From DYKG01 sp964596185 (GTDB taxonomy: Bacteria > Muiribacteriota > Ozemobacteria > Ozemobacterales > Ozemobacteraceae), in assembly GCA_964596185.1 (NCBI GenBank), contig CAZQUE010000018.1, positions 1-64,000 of the forward strand: 64,000 nt of DNA, written 5' to 3'. A model generated the notes under the pieces. It made no database searches and was not told where the DNA came from. It saw nothing but the letters and a program-made list of their open reading frames with translations. Shown here piece after piece: positions 54,245-63,919 of this stretch. Numbering within the stretch: the stretch's first letter is position 1; every line of letters starts with the position of its first letter. A program made the position numbers and the translations under genes.

Positions 54245-55216
54245 TCATGGAGTCAGAAATGTCGGATAAACAATTGCTCCGGAAAATTTGAGTTTCCGGG
54301 CCGGTGACTGCAATGCGCCAGCTTTGTAAGCAATGCCAGTTACGCTGTCTTCGTCCATGGTTCCGTAGATCCAGGTGTTGCCCGCAAAAAGCAGTGGTCC
54401 AAAGAATTCGGAATCTTCAAGCGCGACGGCACCTTTGCCCGACCCGGTCAGGGAGAGCTGCATCGGCTGGCGGTCGACATTCCCTTTTATTGCAACAAAA
54501 GCTACGTACTTTGCCCCCGGGGTTTCTTCAATAATCGTGGGCATGGTGGCTTTGAAGCCCATGCTGCGACCAGAATCGGTAAAATAGCTTTCGCCGCCGC
54601 CCATGCGAATGTGGCGATCGCTTTTCAGATCATACATGTAAAGCGTCGAACGGGTCATGCGGCCGGAAACTTCGTCGGTCAGCTCAGCCAGGATATAGAC
54701 GAAAAGGTTGTCCGAGACCCAGAGGGGCCAATCGACAACCGCAACAGTTTCTGAGTTTGGCGGAATTGCGAGGTGATTGCTGTCGATAATAACCTGCTGC
54801 TGAAGTTTCTGATAATCGAGAATGACGATTTGTGTGTTGGCAAAGGGGACTTCGGGGTCTGGCGAATAGCGAACGACTATTTTGCTGCCATCCGGAGAGA
54901 ATTTGGGATTGGCGTAGGCACCGACACCGGCGCTGATGTATTTCGGCTGATCAAAGGCCTGAGATTCGGCCAGATAAAGGGAATGCGCACCCTGTCGATC
55001 AGAAACGAAGGCTACTCGAGCGCCATCGGCAGAAACACATGGCATTATTTCATCGGCATCGGTTTGGGTAAGCTGGGTTACCTTTCCGGATGATAACTCG
55101 GCTTTAAAAAGATCAAATTGCTGGTCACGCTGGCCGGAAAAAATTATTTCGGCGGCAAATCCGGTTGATGCAATCGCGAGATGCAGCATCATCAATAGCA
55201 GAACGGATTTTTTCAT
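54245..55216 (-). CDS. TolB-like beta-propeller protein, secreted
   Basis: 323 aa. The signal peptide is about residues 1-21 (cleavage after GFAA). The mature part carries PD40/WD40-like blades: DEIMPCVSADGARVAFVSDRQG, YANPKFSPDGSKIVVRYS, as in TolB. No peptidase domain. It is a periplasmic protein-binding propeller. It ends 6 bases before rqcH on the same strand and may be cotranscribed. Confidence 0.85.
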   Translation of the reverse strand: MKKSVLLLMMLHLAIASTGFAAEIIFSGQRDQQFDLFKAELSSGKVTQLTQTDADEIMPCVSADGARVAFVSDRQGAHSLYLAESQAFDQPKYISAGVGAYANPKFSPDGSKIVVRYSPDPEVPFANTQIVILDYQKLQQQVIIDSNHLAIPPNSETVAVVDWPLWVSDNLFVYILAELTDEVSGRMTRSTLYMYDLKSDRHIRMGGGESYFTDSGRSMGFKATMPTIIEETPGAKYVAFVAIKGNVDRQPMQLSLTGSGKGAVALEDSEFFGPLLFAGNTWIYGTMDEDSVTGIAYKAGALQSPARKLKFSGAIVYPTFLTP

Positions 55217-55362
55217 TTCTTCTCCTCCAAGCCCGGGGCTGGATTAAATATACCATGAACTGCAACATAAGGTTTTTATTTTGCCATAGTTTGTTGTAAA
55301 TAAAGTAAAATACAATTGCATCGATCGATGCGCAAAACATAACCTCAGATTGAAAATTCTGC

Positions 55363-56499
55363 ATGAAAATATTGACCGTAGTCGGCGCCAGGCCCCAATT
55401 CATTAAAGCAGCGGTGGTAAGCCGCGCCATAAAGGAAAGCAATCGCAGCTCTTCTGAAAAAATCGAAGAGTTCATCGTGCATACCGGGCAACATTATGAT
55501 CGCAACATGTCAGACATTTTTTTCGATGAACTGCAGATTCCCAGGCCTGACGTAAACCTTGAAATCGGTTCGCTGAGCCATGGACGCCAGACCGGCGAAA
55601 TGCTAATCAGACTTGAAGAGCTTTTCTTACAGCAAAAACCGGACCTGATTCTGGTTTACGGTGACACCAATTCCACTCTGGCGGGTTCTTTGACTGCAGC
55701 GAAGCTGCATATTCCGATCGCGCATGTCGAAGCCGGGCTACGTTCGTTCAACCGCAGAATGCCTGAAGAAATCAATCGCATCATTACCGATCAACTATCA
55801 GAACTGCTTTTTTGCCCGACAGGGGAAGCGGTAGAAAACCTTTGCCGAGAGGGAATTCCCGACGAAAAAATCGGAGCAATGGTTTTTCAAAGCGGCGATG
55901 TAATGTGCGACGCGGCGCTTTATTACGGCAAGCTCGCCGACGACAAATGGTTGGCCGATAACCGCCTGAAAAGACAGGATTACATACTGGCAACGATTCA
56001 TCGTGCTGAAAGCACTGATAACCCGGCAGTATTAACCGGACTGATTGAAGCCTTAAAGACGATAAGCAACCGGCATTTACCGATCGTGTGGCCGGTACAC
56101 CCGCGCACGCGCAAAAGAATTGCTGAACTGGGCATGCTCGAAAAAATAATGGAAGCGCCTGATTTAAGAATGGTAGATCCCTTGAGCTACCTGCAGATGG
56201 TCTGCGCCGAAAAGAATTCCCGGCTTATTCTCACTGACTCGGGCGGGGTTCAGAAGGAAGCTTATTTCCATGGGGTTTTGTGCGTAACCATGCGCACAGA
56301 GACCGAGTGGGTCGAACTGGTTGAGTCGGGCTGGAACCTGGTCGCAGGAATTGAAGGATCAGAGATAGTCAAATCAGTTGAAACGATGCTGAGTAAAGAT
56401 ATCGGCGGGCTAGCCCGGGAAAATTTTTACGGCGATGGTAAGGCCGGCGAAAAGATAGTCGCAGAAATTAAAGCCTGGGGCAAAAACCGTGACAGATAA
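55363..56499 (+). CDS. wecB: UDP-N-acetylglucosamine 2-epimerase (non-hydrolysing)
   Basis: 378 aa. It interconverts UDP-GlcNAc and UDP-ManNAc for surface polysaccharide. Family motifs: VVGARPQFIKAAVVSRA at the start, HTGQHYDRNMS, VYGDTNSTLAG, HVEAGLRSFNRRMPEEINR, PVHPRTRKR and LTDSGGVQKEA. GT-B fold with normal length. First gene of the + strand glycan operon. The preceding 146 bases hold weak promoter-like sequence (TTGCCA and TAAAAT, 19 bases apart). Confidence 0.95.
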   Translation: MKILTVVGARPQFIKAAVVSRAIKESNRSSSEKIEEFIVHTGQHYDRNMSDIFFDELQIPRPDVNLEIGSLSHGRQTGEMLIRLEELFLQQKPDLILVYGDTNSTLAGSLTAAKLHIPIAHVEAGLRSFNRRMPEEINRIITDQLSELLFCPTGEAVENLCREGIPDEKIGAMVFQSGDVMCDAALYYGKLADDKWLADNRLKRQDYILATIHRAESTDNPAVLTGLIEALKTISNRHLPIVWPVHPRTRKRIAELGMLEKIMEAPDLRMVDPLSYLQMVCAEKNSRLILTDSGGVQKEAYFHGVLCVTMRTETEWVELVESGWNLVAGIEGSEIVKSVETMLSKDIGGLARENFYGDGKAGEKIVAEIKAWGKNRDR

Positions 56500-57646
56500 G
56501 CAGCGACGCGATAACAGGCGAATTCTTATCGTAAGCTATTTTTTTCATCCGGAAATTTCGCCGAGAGCTTTCAGAGCATTTGAACTGGCCAGAGAATTTG
56601 GTCGCCGCGGCTATATGGTTGATGTGGTTATCCCCGAGAACAGCTTTGATTACGGTGAAATAGAAAATAAAGATGGCTTGCGGGTAATCAAGGTTCCTTC
56701 CGGGATAATTTTCAGGAAGCAGAACATCGAAGCAGGCGCCGGTAAAGGACCGGCCGCCAAAAGCAGTGCGTTAAAGAAAATTGCTGCCCGAATAATAAAA
56801 ACCGTTTTCGTTGAAGGTACAACCTCGGAATTCTTCTTGAGGCTCTGGCAATATTTCTCTGCCAACCAACCTGAATACGATCTCGTCATCTCGATTGGAC
56901 TACCCTTCAACGTTCATCTTGGCGTATGGAAAATGTTAAAAACACAAAAAGCAGTGGCTTTTGCTGACTATGGCGACTCTTTTGCAGCTCCCGCGCTGTT
57001 AAAAAAAATTGAGAAAAAAGTTCTGAAACGATTCGACTGGATTCTTGTGCCAACCGAAAGTGTCAGACAGTGTTTCAACGGCTTGAAAGATCTTGATCGG
57101 GTAAAAATTCTGCCGCAGGGGCTTCGTTTCGATGACTTCAAAACAGCCCAATACAGGCCTAATTCACCGATAAGCTTTGCTTATGCCGGCTCATTTTACG
57201 AGGATTTGCGTGATCCCACCACGTTTTTTGACTTTTTATGCGAACTGAAACAGGACTTTCGCTTTCATATTTTTGCAAATACCAGCCATCCTTTTACTCG
57301 TAACATCATTGAAAGATACCAGGCGAAACTAGGCGGGCGCCTTGTAGTCAGCGATCTTGTTCCGCGGGCGAAATGCATCGAAGAGCTCAGCCGCATGGAT
57401 TTCATCGTCAGCCAGAAAAATCTCAATGCCGACGACAGGCCAAGCAAGCTGATCGACTATGCGCTGGCTAAAAGGCCGGTTTTTATTTATTCCCAGAGTT
57501 TTATCGACAAAGATCTGTTTATGAAATTTCTTGAACGCGAGTATGAAGGTTATTTTGTGGAATTGAACAGATTTCACCACATTGAAAACGTGGTTGCAGA
57601 AATCGAAAATCTGGCAGATGCCATTCGGGGCGGTGATGAACAGTGA
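56489..57646 (+). CDS. Glycosyltransferase, GT-B type (family 4-like)
   Basis: 385 aa. The N-terminal half begins RRILIVSYFFHPEISPRAFRAFELAREF, as in GT4 enzymes; the C-terminal half shows a donor-binding fold with YAGSFY, KLIDYALAKRPVFIYS and a Glu-rich end. It transfers a sugar from an activated donor to a glycan or lipid; donor and acceptor are not evident. It overlaps wecB by 11 bases and legB by 4. Confidence 0.85.
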   Translation: MTDKQRRDNRRILIVSYFFHPEISPRAFRAFELAREFGRRGYMVDVVIPENSFDYGEIENKDGLRVIKVPSGIIFRKQNIEAGAGKGPAAKSSALKKIAARIIKTVFVEGTTSEFFLRLWQYFSANQPEYDLVISIGLPFNVHLGVWKMLKTQKAVAFADYGDSFAAPALLKKIEKKVLKRFDWILVPTESVRQCFNGLKDLDRVKILPQGLRFDDFKTAQYRPNSPISFAYAGSFYEDLRDPTTFFDFLCELKQDFRFHIFANTSHPFTRNIIERYQAKLGGRLVVSDLVPRAKCIEELSRMDFIVSQKNLNADDRPSKLIDYALAKRPVFIYSQSFIDKDLFMKFLEREYEGYFVELNRFHHIENVVAEIENLADAIRGGDEQ

Positions 57647-58656
57647 GTGACTTAACGGGCAAAAGAGTTCTGGTGACCGGAGCCGACGGTTTTATCGGGT
57701 CGCATCTTGCCGAAAGACTGGTTGAGCTTGGAGCCAAGGTCAAGGCGTTCGTAATGTACAATTCTTTCAACTCCTGGGGTTGGCTCGATCATAGCGAGAA
57801 GGCACTTACAAGCGAGATGGAGATTTTTGCGGGCGACATTCGTGACCCGCATGGAGTTAAAGAAGCCTGTCGAGGCTGCGACATGGTGTTTCATCTGGCG
57901 GCATTGATCGGAATTCCATATTCGTATCATTCACCCGACACTTACATCGACACCAACATCAAGGGAACCTTGAACATTCTGCAGGCTGCAAAAGAATTGG
58001 CAATCGCACGCATCGTGCACACATCGACCAGTGAAGTTTATGGCACGGCACAATATGTGCCGATCGATGAGGGTCACCCACTGCAGGGACAATCGCCCTA
58101 CTCTGCATCGAAAATCGGCGCTGACCAGATGGCGCTGGCTTTTTACCGATCTTTTTCGACTCCGGTTACGGTTGTAAGGCCTTTCAATACCTATGGCCCA
58201 AGGCAATCGGCCCGGGCGGTAATTCCCACAGTAATTGCCCAGATCGCTGCGGGTCAGGAAAAGATAAAAATCGGCGCACTGAAACCGACCCGCGATTTCA
58301 GTTTCATTGAGGACACGGTACAGGGTTTCATTGCTGCCTCTCTTGCTCAGGCGGCAATTGGTGAAGTCACCAATCTCGGCAGCGGTTTTGAGATAAGCAT
58401 TGAAGAGACCATTGGCCTGATTGCTGAAACGATGGGAAAGAAAGTTGAAATCATCCAGGATGAAACAAGGCTGCGCCCGGCCAAAAGTGAAGTTGAAAGA
58501 CTTTTTGCCGACAATGGCAAAGCCAGGAAACTGCTGGGCTGGACTCCGAAATTCGCAGGGCGCGATGGTTTCAAAAAGGGTCTGCAGATGACGGCCGAAT
58601 GGTTTTGCCGCCCGGAAAACATTGCCAGGTACAAGCAGAATCAATATAACATTTAA
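57643..58656 (+). CDS. legB: NAD-dependent 4,6-dehydratase, LegB-type
   Basis: 337 aa from GTG (GTGA overlap with the glycosyltransferase stop). It is an extended SDR: TGADGFIGSHL glycine-rich NAD site, TSTSEVYG and the catalytic YSASKIGAD (YxxxK). The segment VKAFVMYNSFNSWGWLD is typical of LegB, which makes the 4-keto-6-deoxy intermediate in legionaminic acid synthesis. Its role is supported by legG, legI and legF downstream. The aminotransferase (LegC) and acetyltransferase (LegH) genes are not in the window. Confidence 0.88.
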   Translation: MSDLTGKRVLVTGADGFIGSHLAERLVELGAKVKAFVMYNSFNSWGWLDHSEKALTSEMEIFAGDIRDPHGVKEACRGCDMVFHLAALIGIPYSYHSPDTYIDTNIKGTLNILQAAKELAIARIVHTSTSEVYGTAQYVPIDEGHPLQGQSPYSASKIGADQMALAFYRSFSTPVTVVRPFNTYGPRQSARAVIPTVIAQIAAGQEKIKIGALKPTRDFSFIEDTVQGFIAASLAQAAIGEVTNLGSGFEISIEETIGLIAETMGKKVEIIQDETRLRPAKSEVERLFADNGKARKLLGWTPKFAGRDGFKKGLQMTAEWFCRPENIARYKQNQYNI

Positions 58657-59456
58657 GGTTTTGCCGGTTCGGCAGCGGGTCGCCAGCCTTCTTTTTTTCT
58701 GGCGACGAGTAGCCAGCTGTCTTTCAGGCTGTCAAAGTATTTGGTCAGCAAAAGATATGGACGAAGCAAAATCGGCGGCACCTTGTCGAGCATGTGGTCA
58801 CAGCCTCGAAGCTCGAGGATTTCCAGATCGAGAAATTCAGCCAGCTGGATCAGGTCGGATCTGACATATTCGCGAATGTGTCCGCGCCATTGGCCCTGAT
58901 ACCAGAAATATGAGGAAAATGGCGGCAGATTGGTTTTGCCGAAGAGTACGGCCAGTCTTTTTCGAACATTCACCGCGTTGGGAACGGTTATCAAAAGGAG
59001 CCCACGGGGAGACAACAGTTCAAGAAGCCGGTTAAGAAGCTCGCGAGGCGAATCGTGCAAGTGTTCGAGAACGTCGTTGAGCATGACCATGTCGAATGAA
59101 CCCGGTTGAAATGGCAGTTTGCTTTCTGAGACTATTGCAAAGTCGATTTTACTTGCTTCGATGAAGCTCTTGATTTTAGCGAGGTTTTCCGGCTCTTGAT
59201 GCCAGATATCATTCAGGTCGTCTGTTCCAGAACATTTATAATCAAGATGCTGCAATACTGCGGTAACGTCGCAGGGACCACAGCCGAAATCGAGAATGCG
59301 ACTGCCAGGCTGAAGGTATCGTTCGGCGGTAGCGGCAATGTTGGAGTATTTCCCGTGACCAAAAACGATTTCAGGAATCATGTATCCGGGAAAGGGGAAA
59401 TCGTTGGTAACTCGGGCAATCGCCTGGTTTATTCTATCTTTGGCCTGCTGATGCAT
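58653..59456 (-). CDS. Class I SAM-dependent methyltransferase
   Basis: 267 aa. SAM-binding motif ILDFGCGPCDVTAVL, then FDMVMLNDVLEHLHDSPREL and GLLLITVPNAVNVRKR, as in methyltransferase family 11/23. It is read against the surrounding glycan genes, its stop overlapping that of legB. It may methylate a sugar or lipid-linked glycan. Confidence 0.85.
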   Translation of the reverse strand: MHQQAKDRINQAIARVTNDFPFPGYMIPEIVFGHGKYSNIAATAERYLQPGSRILDFGCGPCDVTAVLQHLDYKCSGTDDLNDIWHQEPENLAKIKSFIEASKIDFAIVSESKLPFQPGSFDMVMLNDVLEHLHDSPRELLNRLLELLSPRGLLLITVPNAVNVRKRLAVLFGKTNLPPFSSYFWYQGQWRGHIREYVRSDLIQLAEFLDLEILELRGCDHMLDKVPPILLRPYLLLTKYFDSLKDSWLLVARKKEGWRPAAEPAKP

Positions 59457-59766
59457 TAATTTGCTGCTTTCAGAAAGGATCAGTCATTGCGTTTGTAGCT
59501 AACGGAGAATTTACCATTTAATCAGGCAATTTTACAAACAATCATTCTTGATTACTCGAAGGCGGGTTTTGCGTCGGCAAGCTCAGTACAAACAATAGCT
59601 TGTGTGAAATTATGGCCGCAAAGGGTTCTGTTGCGGGAAATCGGTATGAACTTTGAGATGGATTCCAGCACTTATGATTCTCAGAAAAAGAACTTAAAAA
59701 TGGACAATCAAAGCGGCTAAAGATAGAATTTTGCTGAACGATCTGATTTTGGGAGTGTTTGATCAA
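59457..59766. other. Divergent intergenic region before legG
   Basis: About 310 bases with no recognised gene or strong promoter. One possible micro-ORF (59646-59720, 24 codons) follows GGGAAA, but nothing else supports it. The region must hold the promoters of the divergent methyltransferase and legG genes. Confidence 0.4.
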
Positions 59767-60942
59767 TTGCGAAAAATATGTGTTTTCACCGGCACTAGAG
59801 CCGATTATGGGCATTTATTCTGGCTGATGAAAGAAATAGAACAAGATCCTGAACTGCAACTGCAGCTTCTGGTCAGCGGCAGTCACCTTTCACCGGAATT
59901 TGGTCTAACGGTCAAAGTCATTGAAGAAGACGGCTTCGTCATCGATGAAAAGGTTGAAATGCTTTTATCAGCTGACTCTGCGGTTGCCACCTGCAAAGCA
60001 ATGGGGCTGGGTCTGATCGGCTACAGCGAAGCTTTATCGCGTTTGCAGCCAGATCTGCTGATAATATTGGGTGACCGTTTTGAAGCGATGGCCGCTGCAC
60101 AGGCGGCTTTGGTTACACGCATACCCATAGCTCACATCTATGGCGGAGAAACCTCTGAGGGTGCGATAGATGAAGCGATTCGGCATTCAATCACCAAGAT
60201 GGCCACATATCATTTTACCGCCGCCGAGGCTTACCGAAAAAGAGTCATTCAACTCGGCGAGCATCCTGAGCGCTGCTTCAATTACGGTGCCCCCGGGCTC
60301 GATCATCTCAGCCATACCCGGCTTTTAGATCGCGAAGAGCTTGAAGACTCGCTCAACTTCAAACTTGGCCGGCAGAATTTTCTGATTACTTATCACCCGG
60401 CCACTTTGGCAAACGAAGACAGCAACTTTGTTTTCAATGAAATTCTTGCGGCGTTAAAGAGTTTTCCTGAAGCACATTTCGTTTTAACCATGCCCAATGC
60501 CGATCCGCATAGCCGTGGCATAATCGAAGCCGGCCAGAAGTTTGCGGCAGAAATGCCCGAACGGGCATGTTTTTTCAGCAATCTTGGCCAGGTGCGCTAT
60601 CTTAGCATGATGAAGCATGCCGATGCAGTGATTGGAAATTCTTCGAGCGGCCTCGATGAAGCTCCGGCGCAGTTTGTGCCAACGGTTAACATCGGTGAAC
60701 GCCAGAAGGGAAGATTGCGATCCGATTCGGTCATCGATGTCGAGCCTTTGCGAGAAAAGATAGTTGCAGGCATTAAACAAGCCCTTTCAAGCGATTTTCG
60801 AACAAAAATAAAGAATCAGGTTCCGGCTTACGGTTCGGGCGATGTTTCAAAGAAAATAGTCGCAACGATCAAGAGACTTGATCTTGCTGCGGGTACAATG
60901 AAAGAGTTCTATGACGTTGATTTTCGGGAGCCAGAGGCATGA
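59767..60942 (+). CDS. legG: UDP-N-acetylglucosamine 2-epimerase, hydrolysing, NeuC/LegG type
   Basis: About 391 aa. TTG 59767 is chosen because it gives the family N-terminus MRKICVFTGTRADYG; GTG 59755 is the alternative, with the GGGAG at 59750 lying too close to it. The enzyme epimerises and releases the sugar from the UDP-activated precursor of sialic or legionaminic acid. Motifs: TGTRADYGHL, LGDRFEAMAAAQAAL, HIYGGETSEGAIDEAIRHS and GNSSSGLDEAP. It overlaps the synthase gene by 4 bases (ATGA). Confidence 0.9.
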   Translation: MRKICVFTGTRADYGHLFWLMKEIEQDPELQLQLLVSGSHLSPEFGLTVKVIEEDGFVIDEKVEMLLSADSAVATCKAMGLGLIGYSEALSRLQPDLLIILGDRFEAMAAAQAALVTRIPIAHIYGGETSEGAIDEAIRHSITKMATYHFTAAEAYRKRVIQLGEHPERCFNYGAPGLDHLSHTRLLDREELEDSLNFKLGRQNFLITYHPATLANEDSNFVFNEILAALKSFPEAHFVLTMPNADPHSRGIIEAGQKFAAEMPERACFFSNLGQVRYLSMMKHADAVIGNSSSGLDEAPAQFVPTVNIGERQKGRLRSDSVIDVEPLREKIVAGIKQALSSDFRTKIKNQVPAYGSGDVSKKIVATIKRLDLAAGTMKEFYDVDFREPEA

Positions 60943-62015
60943 AAAAAACAATTGTAATTGCCGAAGCGGGTGTTAATCACAATGGGTCGGAATCATTGGC
61001 CCGGGAGCTGATCGATGCTGCGGTAGAGGCCGGCGCCGATTTTGTAAAATTTCAGACCTTCAAAGCGGCCGAGATTTCAGGGCAGAATGCCCCTTTGGCT
61101 GAATATCAGGCAGCGGCGCTCAAAGAGGCCGACAGCCAGCTGAAAATGCTGCAGAAGCTAGAAATTTCTTATGAAATGCATCGTAATCTGCAGAATTATT
61201 GCCGGCAAAAGAATATCAGCTTCATTTCGACCGCTTTCGACTGCGAAAGTCTGCGTTTTTTGAGTGAAGACCTGCAGATCGACCTGATAAAAATACCTTC
61301 GGGAGAGCTTTTCAATCCGCTGCTGTTGATCGATGCAGGGCGCACCGGCAAACCAGTGGTTCTTTCAACGGGCATGGCCTCTCTTGGCGATGTTGAAACG
61401 GCACTAGGGGTTCTTGCCTATGGCATGCTCAATACTTCGAACAAACCCAGCATTAAAACATTTAAAGAAGCATTCGTTTCAGCCGGAGGGCAAAAATTGC
61501 TTGCAGAAAGGGTCAGGTTGCTACATTGCGTTACCGAGTATCCTGCGGCATTTTCTGATTTGAATCTGCGGGTTCTTGATACGATGCGTATGGCCTTTGG
61601 GCTAGAAGTCGGGTTGTCAGATCATTCACCGGGAATCAACATGGCCATTGCTGCGGTTGCCCGCGGGGCAACGATGATCGAGAAGCATTTCACCATCGAT
61701 CGAAACCTGCCCGGGCCTGATCACAAAGCCTCGCTCGAACCGCATGAGTTGCTCGAAATGATTAGAGGAATTCGCGAAGTTGAGCTGGCGCTGGGCAATG
61801 GCAAGAAGATTCCGAACCGGGCTGAACTGAAGATAGCTGATGTAGCAAGGCGTAGTCTGGTCGCTGCCGCCGATATAGCAGCAGGCGAGGCATTCAGCAG
61901 CGAGAATGTCGGGTTAAAAAGGCCAGGAACAGGGCTTTCCCCGATGCTGTATTTTGAAATTCTCGGCAAAAACGCACCAAGATGCTTCAAAAAGGGAGAG
62001 ATGCTTGAATTCTGA
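60939..62015 (+). CDS. legI: N-acetylneuraminate/legionaminate synthase (NeuB/LegI family)
   Basis: 358 aa. It condenses a six-carbon sugar with phosphoenolpyruvate to form a nonulosonic acid. The TIM-barrel domain shows IAEAGVNHNGS, FVKFQTFKA, FISTAFDCESL, KIPSGEL, STGMASL, HCVTEYPA, GLSDHSPG and EKHFTID. The C-terminal SAF (antifreeze-like) domain is about 295-358 with ARRSLVAA. LegI is preferred over NeuB because legB and a ptmE-like gene are nearby, but the sequence alone does not settle this. Confidence 0.92.
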   Translation: MKKTIVIAEAGVNHNGSESLARELIDAAVEAGADFVKFQTFKAAEISGQNAPLAEYQAAALKEADSQLKMLQKLEISYEMHRNLQNYCRQKNISFISTAFDCESLRFLSEDLQIDLIKIPSGELFNPLLLIDAGRTGKPVVLSTGMASLGDVETALGVLAYGMLNTSNKPSIKTFKEAFVSAGGQKLLAERVRLLHCVTEYPAAFSDLNLRVLDTMRMAFGLEVGLSDHSPGINMAIAAVARGATMIEKHFTIDRNLPGPDHKASLEPHELLEMIRGIREVELALGNGKKIPNRAELKIADVARRSLVAAADIAAGEAFSSENVGLKRPGTGLSPMLYFEILGKNAPRCFKKGEMLEF

Positions 62016-62697
62016 AAACTTTGTTGCCAACGATAATCTGCAAATCTGGGATGAAATTTTTAAAAAGCGCAGTTGGGGAAAGTACCCGCCGATACCTCTG
62101 GTCAGGTTCGTAGCCCGGAATTTTTTTGCAGTGCCTGACCGGCGGTCGGTAAGGATTCTTGAGCTTGGTTCCGGGCCGGGGGCGAATCTCTGGTTCATGG
62201 CCCGCGAGGGTTTTTGTGTTTACGGCATCGATGGCAGTCCGGCTGCTTGTGAAATAGCCAGCCAGAGGCTGAGAGATGAAAAGCTTGACAACAGGGTCGG
62301 CAGAATCGTTGTCGGCGACTATTTTGACCAGCTCGATCAATTTGCTGACGACTATTTCGATGCGATCATCGACGTTGAAAGCCTTTGCTGCAACCCGTTT
62401 GAGCGCACCAGGCAGATTATTGCCCGGGCTTTTTCAAAGCTCAAGAGTGGTGGTCGCATGTTCAGCATCGCTTTTGCTGACGGCACCTGGGGGCTTGAAG
62501 GCGAGAACGTTGATCATCACGCCTTGTACCCTGTTGAGGGGCCTCTGGCTGGGGAGGGCTTCAACCGGTTCACAACCAGGGAAGACATTGAAGAGCTCTA
62601 TAAATGTGCTTCTTTGGCAAATTTAGAAAGACAGGAGCTTTTGTTTGAGAACGGGCACAAAGTCTGTGAGTGGCTCATCGAAACGCAAAAAAGATAA
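62005..62697 (+). CDS. Class I SAM-dependent methyltransferase
   Basis: 230 aa from TTG 62005, which follows GGGAG at 61994-61998 and overlaps the synthase gene by 11 bases. SAM motif ILELGSGPGANLWFMA, then YGIDGSP and DYFDAIIDVESLCCNPF. The C-terminal part is short. It is probably cotranscribed with legG and legI and may methylate the nonulosonate or another glycan sugar. Confidence 0.8.
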   Translation: MNSENFVANDNLQIWDEIFKKRSWGKYPPIPLVRFVARNFFAVPDRRSVRILELGSGPGANLWFMAREGFCVYGIDGSPAACEIASQRLRDEKLDNRVGRIVVGDYFDQLDQFADDYFDAIIDVESLCCNPFERTRQIIARAFSKLKSGGRMFSIAFADGTWGLEGENVDHHALYPVEGPLAGEGFNRFTTREDIEELYKCASLANLERQELLFENGHKVCEWLIETQKR

Positions 62698-62711
62698 GAA
62701 AAAGGTTTTGC

Positions 62712-62954
62712 TCAGGCCGCCCTGGCCTGGGTGCTCAGCATCATTGAGGCAATACTGAGATGGTAATCCAGGTCAGGCCATTCTATTCCGGTTTTTTTAC
62801 AAATGAAGCGATAATTACTAAGCTGTTTGATTGTTGCCTGTTGTAATTCCGGATACCAGGCCATAGGGGTCAGAATAACTCTGCCGTCTGCCAATTCAAC
62901 GTGAAGATATTTGTTGTCAAAGCAAACAGACTTACCCTTTATTAAAATACTCAT
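62712..62954 (-). CDS. DUF2442 family protein (putative antitoxin-like partner)
   Basis: 80 aa. Typical DUF2442 pattern: a short beta-rich N-terminus, the VELADGRVILTPMAWYPEL segment and a closing GIEWPDLDYHLSIASMM. It overlaps the DUF4160 gene by 23 bases. These two families regularly occur as a pair and are predicted toxin-antitoxin or regulatory modules; no activity is proven here. Confidence 0.85.
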   Translation of the reverse strand: MSILIKGKSVCFDNKYLHVELADGRVILTPMAWYPELQQATIKQLSNYRFICKKTGIEWPDLDYHLSIASMMLSTQARAA

Positions 62955-63165
62955 TCCAGGCCCTCCTGAATTTTCCTTGATGCAGTTTTGTTATTGCGAG
63001 TGCTTTCTTCAAGGACGCAGGCTTCATATAGTTTTCGATAACACTCAAAGTTATCAGATTGATTTTGGCATATTCTTCTGCCCTTGCAACATGTATATGC
63101 ATAGGCTCATGCTCATTTGCGTAGAAGAAAAAATGAAAACCGTTTTCAATTAGTAATGTCGGCAT
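62932..63165 (-). CDS. DUF4160 family protein
   Basis: 77 aa. DUF4160 hallmark: FFFYANEHEPMHIHVARAEE, with the His-rich HEPMHIHV motif, and a closing Trp-containing helix. It is followed by the DUF2442 gene. The pair lies between the legI and legF groups, which are convergent. Confidence 0.85.
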   Translation of the reverse strand: MPTLLIENGFHFFFYANEHEPMHIHVARAEEYAKINLITLSVIENYMKPASLKKALAITKLHQGKFRRAWNEYFNKG

Positions 63166-63226
63166 GCTATCCCTGAAATAATTTTAATTCAGTAAAAAAA
63201 CAAAATCAACCAGACCTGGAATTTTA

Positions 63227-63919
63227 TTAGGGTGAGGTTTCCAGCAAAAGGTTGGCGAGGCGCAGGTCGTATTCGCTGTCGATGTCTATAGAGCGCTCAG
63301 AGGGCATGATATAGGCCAGGGTCTGCCGGTTTTGCAGGGTTGCGGTCTTGAGAACGAAGTTGCAGGCGGCAACAAAAATGGCTCCGTTCTGGGCGTAGGT
63401 TTTGGGCAGCTGCTGGCGGCAGGCGATTTTTTCTTCAACCGGAAACAGAGGTTCGATTCTTTGCTGAGCATCTATTTTATAGGCCCAGTATGGGCTTTTG
63501 CTGTTTTCTGTGACCGAAACGCAAGTCTCGGCGCCTTTTTTGACACAAAGTTCGATGGCCTGATCAATGTCTTGGGCATTTCGAAATGGCGAGGTCGGCT
63601 GCAACAGCACCATATAATCGTATTTTTCAGCCAAGGTTTCAAGAGCGTGAATTACAGGGTCTATGCCTGAAGACCCATCTCTGGCCAGTTCAGCTGGGCG
63701 CATAAAAGGCACTTCAGCGTTAAACTGCCGGGCAACATTGGCTATTTCTGCGTCATCGGTAGAAACAATGATGCGATCTAGGTAAGCAGATGATCTGGCT
63801 GCGGCTATTGTCCAGGCAATAAGCGGCTTCCCGCCAAGATCGCGAATATTCTTGCGCGGCACGCCTTTCGAGCCGCCGCGAGCCGGAATTATAGCGAGAA
63901 CAGTTTTGTCGTCGATCAC
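63227..63919 (-). CDS. legF: CMP-nonulosonic acid cytidylyltransferase (NeuA/LegF family)
   Basis: 230 aa from a GTG that overlaps the preceding stop (GTGA). It activates the nonulosonic acid with CTP. Signature IIPARGGSKGVPRKNI at the start, then ISTDD-like IVSTDDAEI, LLQPTSPFR and a C-terminal EYDLRLANLLL. It is the last step before glycosyl transfer. It is read in the direction opposite to legG-legI. Confidence 0.92.
   Translation of the reverse strand: MIDDKTVLAIIPARGGSKGVPRKNIRDLGGKPLIAWTIAAARSSAYLDRIIVSTDDAEIANVARQFNAEVPFMRPAELARDGSSGIDPVIHALETLAEKYDYMVLLQPTSPFRNAQDIDQAIELCVKKGAETCVSVTENSKSPYWAYKIDAQQRIEPLFPVEEKIACRQQLPKTYAQNGAIFVAACNFVLKTATLQNRQTLAYIMPSERSIDIDSEYDLRLANLLLETSP

Noticed and set aside
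62714..62735. CAGGCC/GGCCTG hairpin after the methyltransferase gene
   Set aside because: It lies within the DUF2442 coding region and has no T tract; it may be coincidental.
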